From Sphingorhabdus sp. SMR4y (GTDB taxonomy: Bacteria; Pseudomonadota; Alphaproteobacteria; Sphingomonadales; Sphingomonadaceae): DNA of 64,000 nt. Below are positions 53,201-61,904 of the stretch, one piece after another (within the stretch, counting starts at the first letter, position 1; each line of letters opens with the position of its first letter). The DNA lies in assembly GCF_002218195.1 (NCBI RefSeq), contig NZ_CP022336.1:1054001-1118000 (forward strand), read 5' to 3'. The position numbers and the translations under genes are program-made. Under the pieces are notes generated by a model. It ran no database searches. It saw only the letters and a list, made by a program, of their open reading frames with translations, and was not told where the DNA came from.

Positions 53201-53732
53201 GACGCCCGGCCCGTTCTTCCTCGAGCAGCAGATCACCCAAAGCCTCGCGCGCCAATATCTTCTGGTCGCGGTCCTCGATCGGCTTGAACATCGAGGCGAT
53301 GCCCGCCTCTTCGGGAAAGGATGCAAGCAGCGACTGGCAGAAACCATGAATCGTCATGATCCTCAGACCGCCGCCCTGGGCGTCGAGCACGCGGGCAAAT
53401 AAAGTCCGCGCGCGCGCTCTGGTTTCGGGTCCGGTCGAGGCGCCGATTGCACGAAGATCATTTTCCAGCAGCGTATCGTCCATCCGCACCCAGGCGGCCA
53501 GTTGCCGGTTGATCCGCTCTGCCATTTCCGCAGCGCCAGCCTTGGTAAAGGTCAGGCAGAGAATATGTTCGGGATCGACCGTCTCTGTGAGCAACAGACG
53601 GAACACTCTCGCGGTCAGGACCTGCGTCTTACCGGTGCCGGCGGACGCGCTCAGCCAGATATGAGCATCGGGCTCGACCGCATCAATCTGCCGGTCCTTG
53701 AGCGGGAAGATTTTCGGCTTGCCGCTACTCAT
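50280..53732 (-). CDS. addA: AddA, double-strand break repair helicase-nuclease subunit
   Basis: An 1150-residue UvrD-type helicase with C-terminal RecB-like nuclease. Walker A is WLSASAGTGKTQVLTARVFR; other helicase motifs are HILIDEAQDTNVAQWDI and LMTVHGAKGLQAPLVILANA. The nuclease Asp/Lys pair is VYVVDFKTGRRVPD. With AddB it resects broken ends for RecA. ATG at 53732 overlaps the end of addB by 8 bases and follows AGGGACC. Confidence 0.95.
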   Translation of the reverse strand: MSSGKPKIFPLKDRQIDAVEPDAHIWLSASAGTGKTQVLTARVFRLLLTETVDPEHILCLTFTKAGAAEMAERINRQLAAWVRMDDTLLENDLRAIGASTGPETRARARTLFARVLDAQGGGLRIMTIHGFCQSLLASFPEEAGIASMFKPIEDRDQKILAREALGDLLLEEERAGRLQIVEAIQRLSVRMGEEATEQFLMSCAAKADAMDGLPTGVLPFVRGVLGLPIDGDAQSWLAERCADEAIDLRAITLLRDAMAEAGGKKEQERQLAIRLWLTLNPQERAAALSDIHLAWATKTTGAPPKPTKGLLKVLPDYDFIAGSLFEWSNGLLEKAVLFEYADLFAGALEAGRAFYHRYADAKRLHGVVDFDDMIRMTARLLQKSDMAAWIRYKLDQRTDHILIDEAQDTNVAQWDIVRALAGEFFAGMGADPERHRTLFTVGDFKQAIFGFQGTSPHNYANARTEFFALADASEQRFGDLSLDRSFRSTPPILEAVDATLEQISHEQLGLIEPIPEHRSNYQGASGSVTLWKPIANRSDADDEDEESWASEEKRVFAQKLALQIKKWLSPDNPLWLDRENRALQPKDILILVSKRDELSALIVARLFAEQVPVAGIDRIRLNQPLVVQDLLAAIRFVLQPHDDLNLASLLVSPLLGWSQEDLLARGYRGKKDEEKSLWEFLRRQDRLGDHIKPLQQLLAMADFNTPYQFLETILSGAMQGRCKLLARLSHAAVDPLDELLATALAFEQDHIPTLQGFLDWFDRGDVEIKREQVEGGNEVRLMTVHGAKGLQAPLVILANATFDPASKKSGGFNIKLGEGTGLELEYPVVPVRKSERVGILAEHSAYADKVAMEEHWRLLYVAMTRAEEHLVVAGVLGPRAKGEVPELSWYGAIERGLIALGCDWQDNPEWLASREYRVESRNKPAVLPAIAPSADQESERTPAPDWLFRSAPEESRPPRPLTPSHLGPDDASNPPPDMAMRDAAERGILLHSLFQRLPNIAPERRLDVADRWLEKQKQIGDPARRAEIIKTVLAVMDNPVWSALFDPESLAEAPIAAVVGEHVISGTVDRLLITDDHIYVVDFKTGRRVPDNAGQAPVAYLRQMAAYVVALEKIFPDRPIKAGLLYSHGPLMLEISPDLIDRHKPGFESI

Positions 53733-56724
53733 CCCCGGTCCCTTCCGTCGGCGCACGCCCGTACCATTCCTCGAGCCGCATCAACTGGTCATAATCGGCA
53801 TAGCGGGCATATTCCGGATGCAGCTTGGCGGTCATCGGCTCCTCGCCCAATATATAGCCATCGGCGACCTCGTTAAAACGGGCGACGGCATGATCCACCA
53901 TCGCGTCGGCCGGGATGATATTGTCGCCGCGCCCTTTTGTCGGTGAGCGGACATGACCGAAATCGTCGGTGCCGCCCTTTTTCGCCAGCGACCAATATTC
54001 AAAGGCCACCGCCTCCCCGTCGATATCCTTGAAGCCGCCCAGTTCAGCAATGGCGGCAAGCAGGCCGAGCTGCAGATTATAGCCTTCGGCCACCGCCTTG
54101 TTGCTCGGCGCGCCGCCGGTCTTGTAATCGACAATGGCGAGGCCGCCATCGGGCATCCGGTCGATGCGATCGGCGATGCCCGACAGTTCGACACCGGCGA
54201 TCTCGGCCTTTCCGTATATTTCCGAAGCCAGCGGTTCGCGGCCACTCTTGCGGCCCTCCGCCAGCGTATCGGCGATCCAGTCCAGCCCTTCCAGCAGGCG
54301 CGGCGCCCACAGGCTGCGCATCAACGGGTGCAGTCCGGGGTCCTGCAGAAATCTCTGCGCCCGTTCCCGCAATGCCGCCGGTGCATAATCATCCTGCTTG
54401 GCCCATTGGTCGAGAATGTCATGGATGATCGTCCCGCGCCAGGCGGCGCTCGGGTCGGCGTCGATCATGTCAAGCGCGGCGAGACCCATGATCTTCTTCG
54501 CGTAGAAGGAATAGGGATCGGCAATCAGGCTATCGACCTGGGTCACCGAAATCGGGATATGCCGCTGTTCCTTGCTCGGCTCTGGTGCCGGACGCGCATA
54601 AGGCGCGGGTTCGCTCTCCGGCTGGTCGAGCGCGGACAACCAGCCACGCGCCTGTGGATGTTCCTTCAGATTGTCGCCGCACATGCCCTTCAGCCGGAGC
54701 AGGAAGCGCGAGGCAATGGCAGGGCCGGAATCGTCACGATGCGCGCGAGAGAGGATCACCCGCTTCGCCCCCATCGCGCCGACCAGATCATGCGCTGACA
54801 GGCCGATCTGCCGTTCCTGCGCCGGCAGGCCGAGCGATTTGCGGATCATTGGTGCCAGCCAGGGATCGGGCGTGATCGCCTGCGGCCAACTGCCCTCGTT
54901 GAGGCCACAGCAGATGACCAGATCAGACTGTTGCAGGCGCGCTTCCAGCAATCCGTAGAGCGCGATCCGGGGATGGCCTCCGTATGGCGGGCGCACCGAA
55001 ATATCGGCCATCAAAGTCTCGAAATAGCCAGGCAGCTCATCCGCCTTGATGCGGATCGGACCCATTTCCGCGCGCACCTGCAAATTGGCGAGCAAGTCGG
55101 CCAGTTCCCGTCCGCCGGGCCCGGCCCAGACCGCGCCATCGGTCAGTGTCTCCGCCAATTGCCGCAGCTCATCGAGAAGTTTCGGCCAGTCCAGCGCAGA
55201 CGCGAACAGGTTTTCCATTGGTTCGAACATCGTGCGCACCGATTGCCACCACGGCGTGACGGCTGCGCGCAATGTCTTCGTCCGGTAATTATCTGTCCGC
55301 AAAAGCGCGTCGATACCGGCCAGCCCCGGCGCCGGACGCGGGCCACGCAAAAGCAGGTCGAGCTTGCGGACTTGGTCGAGCCATGAAAGCCGCCCCTCCC
55401 CGCGCTGCACAAGCGGATGTTTGAGAAGCGCGAGAAATTCGGCCGGCGGAAAACCGTCTGCTACCGCCGCCAGCAGATTGAGGAAGAACACCCCTTCCGG
55501 AAGCTTTGCCAGAGGCTGCCCCGCGGTATCATCCACCTGGATGTCCCAGCGCTTGAGATGGGCAGAAATGCGCGTCGCCAGCGACCGGTCCGGCGTGACA
55601 ATCGCCACCCGCTGGTCCGGGTCTTCCAGCGCCTCGCGCGCCAGCAGCGCAATGACCTGCGCTTCCTCGGCGCTGTTGCGCGCCTCGACCGTTTGCACCC
55701 CGGCGAGGCTGCGTTCGTCGCTTTCCAGTGTCTGCCAGCGCACGGTCAGTTGTGGGATCGCGAAAGCGTTGCTCAACGCCCGGCTGCGTTTGGCCGCCGC
55801 GCCGCTTTCGCCGGTGCGCGGCCAGCGCATCACCTCGCCGCGCGCAATCGACATGCGGTCGAGCAGCAATTTGATATGATATTGCGGATGGGTTTCCTGC
55901 GCGCGCTTCGTGTAGCCGCTGTCCGGGTCCGGCAGGAACGGGCCGAGCAAGTCCCACTCCTCGTCCGGCATGATCAGGTCGAGATCCGGCAGCACCACCA
56001 TCCCTGAAGGCATGAAGGCTATGGTTTCGAGAAAGCGGGCAATGGCGGGGGCAGACGTGGTAATGCCAGCCGCGACGACAAAATGGCCGGGTGGCGATGC
56101 CTTCCAGCTTCTGGCGATATGGTCGAACAGGGCGTTGCGGCGCACCGCCTGATCCACCCGCTGCCATTTTGCCAGCTGCTGCCGCCATTTCTCGGCGATG
56201 ATCAGGAAGAAGCGGTAGGAATCCTGCCAGTGCGTGGACAGATCAAGGCTCTCCGGCTCCGTTTTCATCAGGTCGGACAGCGAAATTTCCTCGACGTTCA
56301 GCTGGTCGAGCGTGCTCGCAAATTCGCGTGCCAGCCGCAGCGCGTCCTTGGCCAATATGGCGTCGTCGCGCAACCGGATTTCCTTCTGGATCAGCTGTGC
56401 CAGCGTCAGCAGCCGGTCCATCGGATCGACGGCGGCCGGAATATCGAGCGCCAGTTCCCCGGAATCCAGTGCAACTCCGATCGATTCGTCGAGATCGAGA
56501 TCGCCGATCACCGCCATCTGCGGCAATAGGAGCCCGTCTTCGCTCAGCCGGACGAATGCTTCCTGCAGCGCGCGCTGGGCGCGGTTGTTTGGCAATATGA
56601 CGAGACCACGGGCCAGTCCGAAAGCGTCCTTGGCAAAGCGGTCAATCAGCCCCTGGGCCAGCGCATCGGCAAAGCCGCCATGCGCGGCAATATTGTAGAT
56701 GGATGGCCGGCGTCGTTCAGACAT
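53725..56724 (-). CDS. addB: AddB, double-strand break repair nuclease subunit
   Basis: A 999-residue partner of AddA. The N-terminus PSIYNIAAHGGFADALAQGL and LARGLVILPNNRAQRALQEA follow the alphaproteobacterial AddB pattern, an inactivated helicase fold. The C-terminal nuclease domain has TQVDSLIADPYSFYAKKIMG and the catalytic GLAIVDYKTGGAPS. It overlaps murU by 8 bases upstream and addA by 8 bases downstream. Confidence 0.93.
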   Translation of the reverse strand: MSERRRPSIYNIAAHGGFADALAQGLIDRFAKDAFGLARGLVILPNNRAQRALQEAFVRLSEDGLLLPQMAVIGDLDLDESIGVALDSGELALDIPAAVDPMDRLLTLAQLIQKEIRLRDDAILAKDALRLAREFASTLDQLNVEEISLSDLMKTEPESLDLSTHWQDSYRFFLIIAEKWRQQLAKWQRVDQAVRRNALFDHIARSWKASPPGHFVVAAGITTSAPAIARFLETIAFMPSGMVVLPDLDLIMPDEEWDLLGPFLPDPDSGYTKRAQETHPQYHIKLLLDRMSIARGEVMRWPRTGESGAAAKRSRALSNAFAIPQLTVRWQTLESDERSLAGVQTVEARNSAEEAQVIALLAREALEDPDQRVAIVTPDRSLATRISAHLKRWDIQVDDTAGQPLAKLPEGVFFLNLLAAVADGFPPAEFLALLKHPLVQRGEGRLSWLDQVRKLDLLLRGPRPAPGLAGIDALLRTDNYRTKTLRAAVTPWWQSVRTMFEPMENLFASALDWPKLLDELRQLAETLTDGAVWAGPGGRELADLLANLQVRAEMGPIRIKADELPGYFETLMADISVRPPYGGHPRIALYGLLEARLQQSDLVICCGLNEGSWPQAITPDPWLAPMIRKSLGLPAQERQIGLSAHDLVGAMGAKRVILSRAHRDDSGPAIASRFLLRLKGMCGDNLKEHPQARGWLSALDQPESEPAPYARPAPEPSKEQRHIPISVTQVDSLIADPYSFYAKKIMGLAALDMIDADPSAAWRGTIIHDILDQWAKQDDYAPAALRERAQRFLQDPGLHPLMRSLWAPRLLEGLDWIADTLAEGRKSGREPLASEIYGKAEIAGVELSGIADRIDRMPDGGLAIVDYKTGGAPSNKAVAEGYNLQLGLLAAIAELGGFKDIDGEAVAFEYWSLAKKGGTDDFGHVRSPTKGRGDNIIPADAMVDHAVARFNEVADGYILGEEPMTAKLHPEYARYADYDQLMRLEEWYGRAPTEGTGDE

Positions 56725-57433
56725 TCGCCAGCGCGGCTTCTGTCGGTGCTATCGCTTCCGGCGAGCCGACCTCGAACCATTGGCCTTCGTGCACCGCCCC
56801 GAACAGCCGCCCTTCACCAATGGCGCGCTCCCACAAAATATTGGTCGAAAACGGGCCGGCGGGCGCATCGCGCAACAGCCGCTTGGATATCAGCTGGATA
56901 CCGGAATAGATCAAAGGTGCCGTCTGTCCGGGCCGCTTGCGCGAAATTCTCTTCTCGTCATCGAGATGAAAATCGCCGTCGCCCTTGTAATTGTTCGCCG
57001 CTTCCCGCCGGATCAGCAGCAACAGCGCGTCCATCCTGTCCCCGTCCCAGGCCTGTGCCAGCTGCAGCAGGCTGTTGACCGGCCCGTTGGTCCAGAGATT
57101 GTCGCTGTTGATGCAAAAGAAAATATTCTCCGCGATCAGCGGCTCCGCCCGCACCAGTCCACCGCCCGTCTCAAGCAACTGCTCGCGCTCGTCGGACACG
57201 TGAATATCGACCGGATAGGGCAAGGCGGCCAGATGCGCTTCCATCATGTCGGCGTGATAATGGACGTTGACCACAGCCTTGCCTATGCCCGCTTCGACCA
57301 GTTTCTCGAAACAATGGTCGATCATCGCCTTGCCGCCCACCTCGACCAAAGGCTTCGGACGGCTATCGGTAAGCGGCCGCATCCGGGTGCCCAGCCCTGC
57401 CGCCATGATCATCGCGGTTGCAACCTCGGTCAT
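56717..57433 (-). CDS. murU: N-acetylmuramate alpha-1-phosphate uridylyltransferase MurU-like
   Basis: A 238-residue nucleotidyltransferase with the sugar-nucleotide signature MIMAAGLGTRMRPLTDSRPK, the metal site FFCINSDNLWTNGP and PLIYSGIQLISKRLL. Adjacent to amgK it is most likely MurU, which makes UDP-MurNAc from MurNAc-1-phosphate and bypasses de novo synthesis. Its ATG overlaps the amgK stop by ATGA. Confidence 0.88.
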   Translation of the reverse strand: MTEVATAMIMAAGLGTRMRPLTDSRPKPLVEVGGKAMIDHCFEKLVEAGIGKAVVNVHYHADMMEAHLAALPYPVDIHVSDEREQLLETGGGLVRAEPLIAENIFFCINSDNLWTNGPVNSLLQLAQAWDGDRMDALLLLIRREAANNYKGDGDFHLDDEKRISRKRPGQTAPLIYSGIQLISKRLLRDAPAGPFSTNILWERAIGEGRLFGAVHEGQWFEVGSPEAIAPTEAALANV

Positions 57434-58428
57434 TTATTTGCCTTCGTGACCTGCATGGGACGGTTGCGCACCGCATCGGGAATGTTCCGGTCGAACCATT
57501 GCGCGACCGGTGCCAGCGCCGGATGGCGCAGGTCCTTTTCCAGCAGACGCCACATTCTTGGCAGGAAATCGAGATAGCGCTCCTTGCCGTCCCGCATGCA
57601 GAGACGGGTAAAGATACCGATGATCTTGCTGTTCCTCTGCGCGCCCAGAATGGCATAATGGCTACGGAATTGCTCCGCCGCATCCCTGTCATGATCCGAC
57701 AGATAATAGGCGAGCATATCCTCTTCCAGTACATCCGGCACATCGCGACGGGCATCCTGCAACATCGACACCAGATCATAGGCCGGGTGACCGATCAGCG
57801 CGTCCTGAAAATCCAGCAGGCCGAGCCGGCCATCTTCGAGCAGCATGATATTCTCGGCGTGATAGTCACGCATCACAGTGACCGGCGGATTTTGTGCCGC
57901 CAGAACCGGCGCGAGAATTTGCTGCCAGATTGCTTCGAAACCCTGTGCATCGACTTCCAGTTGCTGGGCCGGGCAATACCATTCGGTCAGCAAATTTGCT
58001 TCCCGCAGATATTGCGCCTCGTCATAAGGCGGCACCGACGCTGCCGGTGCCTTGTGCAATTCTCGCAGCAAATCAATAACCCGCCGATAGATGCCGTCTT
58101 CGGCCTCCGGATGATCATCCAGATATTCGCGCATCCGCTGGTCGCCAAAATCCTCAAGCAGAACCAGCCCCTGATCGAGATCGCGGGCGAAAATTTCCGG
58201 TGCGGCAAATCCGGCGCCGGTCAGATATTCGGCAATCGCGATGAAGGGCCGGGGATCTTCGTGCGGCGGCGGTGCATCCATCAATATCGCCTGACGATCA
58301 TCGCTGCGAACACGGAAATAGCGGCGAAAAGATGCGTCTCCGGCCACCGGCGTGATCCGGGCGTTCTGCCAACCGTTTTGCGTCAAAAATTCTGCCGCTG
58401 CTGTCGGCGCTGTCATGTCAATGGCCAT
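57430..58428 (-). CDS. amgK: Anomeric sugar kinase AmgK-like (aminoglycoside phosphotransferase fold)
   Basis: A 332-residue kinase: GDASFRRYFRVRSDDRQAIL (ATP site), LVLLEDFGDQRMREYL, the catalytic VMRDYHAENIMLLEDGRLGL and the metal-binding LLDFQDALIGHPAYDLVSML. AmgK phosphorylates the anomeric carbon of MurNAc and GlcNAc in cell-wall recycling. ATG at 58428 follows GGGAAG and is preferred; a second ATG at 58416 overlaps the tsaE stop as ATGA. Confidence 0.88.
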   Translation of the reverse strand: MAIDMTAPTAAAEFLTQNGWQNARITPVAGDASFRRYFRVRSDDRQAILMDAPPPHEDPRPFIAIAEYLTGAGFAAPEIFARDLDQGLVLLEDFGDQRMREYLDDHPEAEDGIYRRVIDLLRELHKAPAASVPPYDEAQYLREANLLTEWYCPAQQLEVDAQGFEAIWQQILAPVLAAQNPPVTVMRDYHAENIMLLEDGRLGLLDFQDALIGHPAYDLVSMLQDARRDVPDVLEEDMLAYYLSDHDRDAAEQFRSHYAILGAQRNSKIIGIFTRLCMRDGKERYLDFLPRMWRLLEKDLRHPALAPVAQWFDRNIPDAVRNRPMQVTKANK

Positions 58429-58859
58429 CTGTCTTCCCAAGCGTCACCGGCAGTCCAAGTCAACCGGCGATTGCCCTCTTTGGTGATTTCCAACTCCAGA
58501 TTGAGCGCGTCTGACCAGAAACTGTCGGGCATGCGGTCGGGCCATTCGACGATCATGGTGCCGTCGACCAGCACCTCCTCCAGACCGAGCTCGGGGATTT
58601 CTTCCGGGTCATCGATACGGTATAAATCGACATGCGCGACCGGAATTCTGGTTTCGGGCGGTTCGTAGATCTGGACTATCGCGAAGGTCGGACTGGGCAC
58701 TTCCTCGCCGAAGCCCATCCCTTCCAATATACCTCTTGCCAAAGTGGTCTTGCCGGCGCCCAGCGTCCCCCGCAGCGCGATCTTGTCCCCGGCGCGCAGC
58801 AATCCGCCCAGTTTTCGACCGACGTCCAGCGTCGCTTGCTCGTCATCCAGAACCATCAT
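58413..58859 (-). CDS. tsaE: tRNA threonylcarbamoyladenosine synthesis ATPase TsaE
   Basis: A 148-residue P-loop ATPase with Walker A ALRGTLGAGKTTLARGILEG, SPTFAIVQIYEPPE and HVDLYRIDDPEEIPELGLEE, ending with the IVEWPDRMPD motif. With TsaB and TsaD it forms t6A at position 37 of ANN-decoding tRNAs. It begins 4 bp after divL and overlaps amgK, so it is part of the divL-to-addA transcript. Confidence 0.95.
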   Translation of the reverse strand: MMVLDDEQATLDVGRKLGGLLRAGDKIALRGTLGAGKTTLARGILEGMGFGEEVPSPTFAIVQIYEPPETRIPVAHVDLYRIDDPEEIPELGLEEVLVDGTMIVEWPDRMPDSFWSDALNLELEITKEGNRRLTWTAGDAWEDRWPLT

Positions 58860-58863
58860 GAAA

Positions 58864-61215
58864 TCATTGCCGCGGCAAATCCAGAGTGACCAGCGTGCCC
58901 TGTCCCGGTTCGGACGTAAGCGTCAGGTCACCGCCATGGGCACGAACCAGCTGCCGCGCGAGAGGCAGCCCGAGGCCGCCGGTTTTCTCGCCAGCCTTCT
59001 GGTCGCGTGACCGGGCGAAACTGTCAAACACCTTGGACTGTTCGCCGGCGGTCATCCCGGGGCCATTATCCGATATGTGGATCATCGCCTGCTTCACATT
59101 TCCCGATCCGTGAATCAGCAATCTGCCGCCATCATCGGTATATTTGATGGCATTGTCGACGATCTGCGAAATGGCCTGGGTGAGCCGCTTCTTGTCCGCC
59201 ATGGCCGAGCCGAGCTTCTCGTCCAGCTGCAATTCCACACCAATAGCCTTGGCCGCAGCGTCCTCGGCAAAATGCCCCGCAATATCCTCGATCAACTTCT
59301 TCAGATTGACCTTCTCCTTGGCGATCGGCAGCGCGCCGGCTTCGCTCTGGCTGAGGTCGAGAACATTTTCGATCTGGTTGCCCAGTCGCTTGACCGACTG
59401 CAGGATCGCCCGAACATATTCGTGACCCTGATCGGTCAAGGGCCCCGCAATACCCTGATCCAGAAGCTCCGCAAAACCACCAATGGAAGTAAGCGGAGTC
59501 CGGAATTCGTAACTCATGTTGGACAGGAAGCGGCCCTTGATCGAGTCGGCTTCGACCAGTGCTTCATTGCGTTCCCGCAGCGCCTGTTCGATCCGGTAGC
59601 TGTCCGATATATCGAGCATGGTGAACAGCGCATTGCCATCGGGCAATGGAATCGCGGCAAATTCGAACCGTCGTCCGTCGGCGAAATTGAGCCGCCCCCC
59701 CTTCTGCTGGCGCTCGGTGGTTGCGCTGCGGACCATATCGCGTACTTCCGAAATACGGGCGGGCTGCTTCAACTGGCCCGCCATTTTCTGCATCAGCGAA
59801 TCCACACGCGGATGCTTGCCGAGATCCGTTTCTTCCAGACCCCAGTTATTGGCAAACTGATGGTTCCAGATATTCAGTTTTCCGTCAGCAGAAAAAACCG
59901 CGAGGGATTCGAACAGATTATCGAACGTTGCCGTCCTGACCCGAAGCAATGTGTCGCGGGCACTCGCCAGTTGCACCTGTTCGGTGCGGTCTTCGAAAAT
60001 AACCAGCAATCCACCATCCGGTGTCGGATTGGCCAACACTCGCAAATGGGTTCCGTCGGCCAGCAGCCAATTTTCTTCCATCGCCTTGGCGGACTGGAAC
60101 CAGCCGGTCCGTTCCTCACGCCATTCCGGAAAATCGCGGACTTCCGGAATACGATTCATTTCACGCATACGGTCCAGAACGCGCGGGAATTCCGGCTGCT
60201 CCGCAATCCACTGCTGGCGCATGGAAAAGATACGCTGGAACGGAAGATTGCAGAATTTCAGCGACTTGTCCGCGCCGAACTGGGCCACGCCGGCGGATAT
60301 CCGGTCGAGCATGTCGCGCTGCGATTCCCCGAACCGGCGCTGTTCCCGTCGTGCATCTTCCAGTTCCTGAATGTCGATCGCATAGCCCGCAATCCCCGAC
60401 TTCCCGAGCGGCACATCCACCACCTGGGTCATTCGCCTTTCTCCACCGACCGTGGTCGCGACAATCCGTTCAAGCGGCTCGCCCCGTTCCCTAGCCCGTG
60501 CCGCCGCATCGACCGGACTGAACCCGTCGACCGGCTCTACCAGTTCAACTCCATTGGCAATGACCTGCTCGCCATTTTCGGCATCGACCGCTGCGACATA
60601 GGCGCTGTTGACCAATGTCAGGCGCAGGTCGGGCGAGCGGTGCCACATCGGCACCGGTGCAGCCTCGATCAAGGCGGATAGCGCATCAAATGCGGCGCGT
60701 GCCGCTTCGTTTTCCTCGCGCAGCTTGGAAATTTCGCCTTCGCTGTCAGTCGCGTCGAAAATCCACAGCAGGGCACTGCCATTGGGCGCGATTTTCTGAT
60801 CCGCCAACCCGCCGCGGATCAGCAGCGCCTTGTCCGAACCCCGCACATTTATAGCACGAACGAAGCTGCTTCCGGTTTTCTGGGCGAGATTGACATCCTG
60901 CATCAGCGCTTCGAGATCCTGCGGTACCATGCCCCGGCTTTCTTCGGACAATTCCGAAATATGGGCGGGCAGATGATCGAAACCGAGCCAGTGCATCAGC
61001 CTTTGCGATGCCTCCAGTTTGCCATCGGAGCGGACCAGCAACGGCAGGGCCGGAGATGTTTCCAGCAATCGCCCGAGCCTTCCGGACTGCCGCAAGGTGG
61101 ATTCCGCCTTGCTCTTCATCGCCAGACCGGTCCAGATGGCCCACGCAGCCACGCCGAGCCAGGCCGCAAGTATGAGGCCCAATATGACAGCCGTGAGATC
61201 AGGGACGTTGGACAT
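58864..61215 (-). CDS. divL: DivL-type pseudo-histidine kinase with Tyr at the phosphorylation site
   Basis: A 783-residue protein with an N-terminal membrane helix (LTAVILGLILAAWLGVAAWA), several PAS-like domains (APVPMWHRSPDLRLTLVNSA; GVAQFGADKSLKFCNLPFQR; LAVFSADGKLNIWNHQF), a dimerisation domain and an ATP-binding domain (QIVDNAIKYTDDGGRL, ISDNGPGM, GGLGLPLARQLVRAHGG). The H-box reads FLSNMSYEFRTPLTSIGGF: Tyr569 stands where kinases have the phospho-accepting His. Caulobacter DivL has the same Tyr and controls CckA and the cell cycle. Gene order divL-tsaE-amgK-murU-addB-addA also supports the name. Confidence 0.92.
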   Translation of the reverse strand: MSNVPDLTAVILGLILAAWLGVAAWAIWTGLAMKSKAESTLRQSGRLGRLLETSPALPLLVRSDGKLEASQRLMHWLGFDHLPAHISELSEESRGMVPQDLEALMQDVNLAQKTGSSFVRAINVRGSDKALLIRGGLADQKIAPNGSALLWIFDATDSEGEISKLREENEAARAAFDALSALIEAAPVPMWHRSPDLRLTLVNSAYVAAVDAENGEQVIANGVELVEPVDGFSPVDAAARARERGEPLERIVATTVGGERRMTQVVDVPLGKSGIAGYAIDIQELEDARREQRRFGESQRDMLDRISAGVAQFGADKSLKFCNLPFQRIFSMRQQWIAEQPEFPRVLDRMREMNRIPEVRDFPEWREERTGWFQSAKAMEENWLLADGTHLRVLANPTPDGGLLVIFEDRTEQVQLASARDTLLRVRTATFDNLFESLAVFSADGKLNIWNHQFANNWGLEETDLGKHPRVDSLMQKMAGQLKQPARISEVRDMVRSATTERQQKGGRLNFADGRRFEFAAIPLPDGNALFTMLDISDSYRIEQALRERNEALVEADSIKGRFLSNMSYEFRTPLTSIGGFAELLDQGIAGPLTDQGHEYVRAILQSVKRLGNQIENVLDLSQSEAGALPIAKEKVNLKKLIEDIAGHFAEDAAAKAIGVELQLDEKLGSAMADKKRLTQAISQIVDNAIKYTDDGGRLLIHGSGNVKQAMIHISDNGPGMTAGEQSKVFDSFARSRDQKAGEKTGGLGLPLARQLVRAHGGDLTLTSEPGQGTLVTLDLPRQ

Positions 61216-61218
61216 TGA

Positions 61219-61231
61219 CTAATCCGATTAG
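61219..61231. promoter_or_regulatory. Palindrome over the divL ribosome binding site
   Basis: CTAATC-C-GATTAG is a perfect 6-bp inverted repeat with a one-base centre. It lies 4-16 bases before the divL ATG, covering the only purine-rich stretch (GGA) that could bind the ribosome. It could be an operator or just chance; no protein is known to me for this sequence. Confidence 0.3.
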
Positions 61232-61328
61232 ACGGATAGTTAACCCACGAAAACCCCTATTCTTTATGACTTGGAAATGCGCCGCAGACTAAGTTATCCT
61301 AGGCGTCGTACCAAAGCGGAGAGCAGCC

Positions 61329-61856
61329 ATGCCTATCGACGAAAGCCGGACCTTCAAACCGATCAATATCGCATTGCTGACCGTGTCCGATACGCGCTCG
61401 CTGAAAGAAGACACTTCAGGCGACATATTGGCGGAACGGATCGAGAAAAAAGGCCATATTCTGCTCCATCGGAACCTGCTGAGAGACGATAAATCCGTGC
61501 TTGTGGCACAGCTTCACCAGTGGATTGACGATGAAGAGGTCGATGTCATCATTACCACCGGCGGCACTGGCCTGACCGGGCGCGATATTACGCCAGAAGC
61601 CCTCGATGCGGTCAAGGACAAGGATATCCCGGGTTTTGGCGAATTGTTCCGATATCTGAGTATCGCCAATATTGGTACGTCTACGGTACAGTCCCGCGCT
61701 TGCGCCGTGGTTGCGCGCGGGACCTATATATTCGCCCTGCCCGGTTCCAACGGCGCGGTCAAAGACGGCTGGGACGGCATATTGGACACTCAGCTGGACA
61801 GTCGTCACCGGCCCTGCAATTTTGTCGAACTGATTCCCAGACTGCTTGAAAGATAA
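61329..61856 (+). CDS. moaB: Molybdopterin adenylyltransferase-family protein MoaB
   Basis: A 175-residue protein: NIALLTVSDTRSLKEDTSGD, then DVIITTGGTGLTGRDITPEA and RGTYIFALPGSNGAVKDGWD. These are the MoaB/Mog signatures for adenylation of molybdopterin before molybdate insertion. It complements moaA at 39.3 kb. The gene starts about 110 bp from divergent divL. Confidence 0.95.
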   Translation: MPIDESRTFKPINIALLTVSDTRSLKEDTSGDILAERIEKKGHILLHRNLLRDDKSVLVAQLHQWIDDEEVDVIITTGGTGLTGRDITPEALDAVKDKDIPGFGELFRYLSIANIGTSTVQSRACAVVARGTYIFALPGSNGAVKDGWDGILDTQLDSRHRPCNFVELIPRLLER

Positions 61857-61904
61857 AGATTAAATCCATTTGTTCTTACTATGTTCTCATAGTAGGAAGG
61901 CCCT

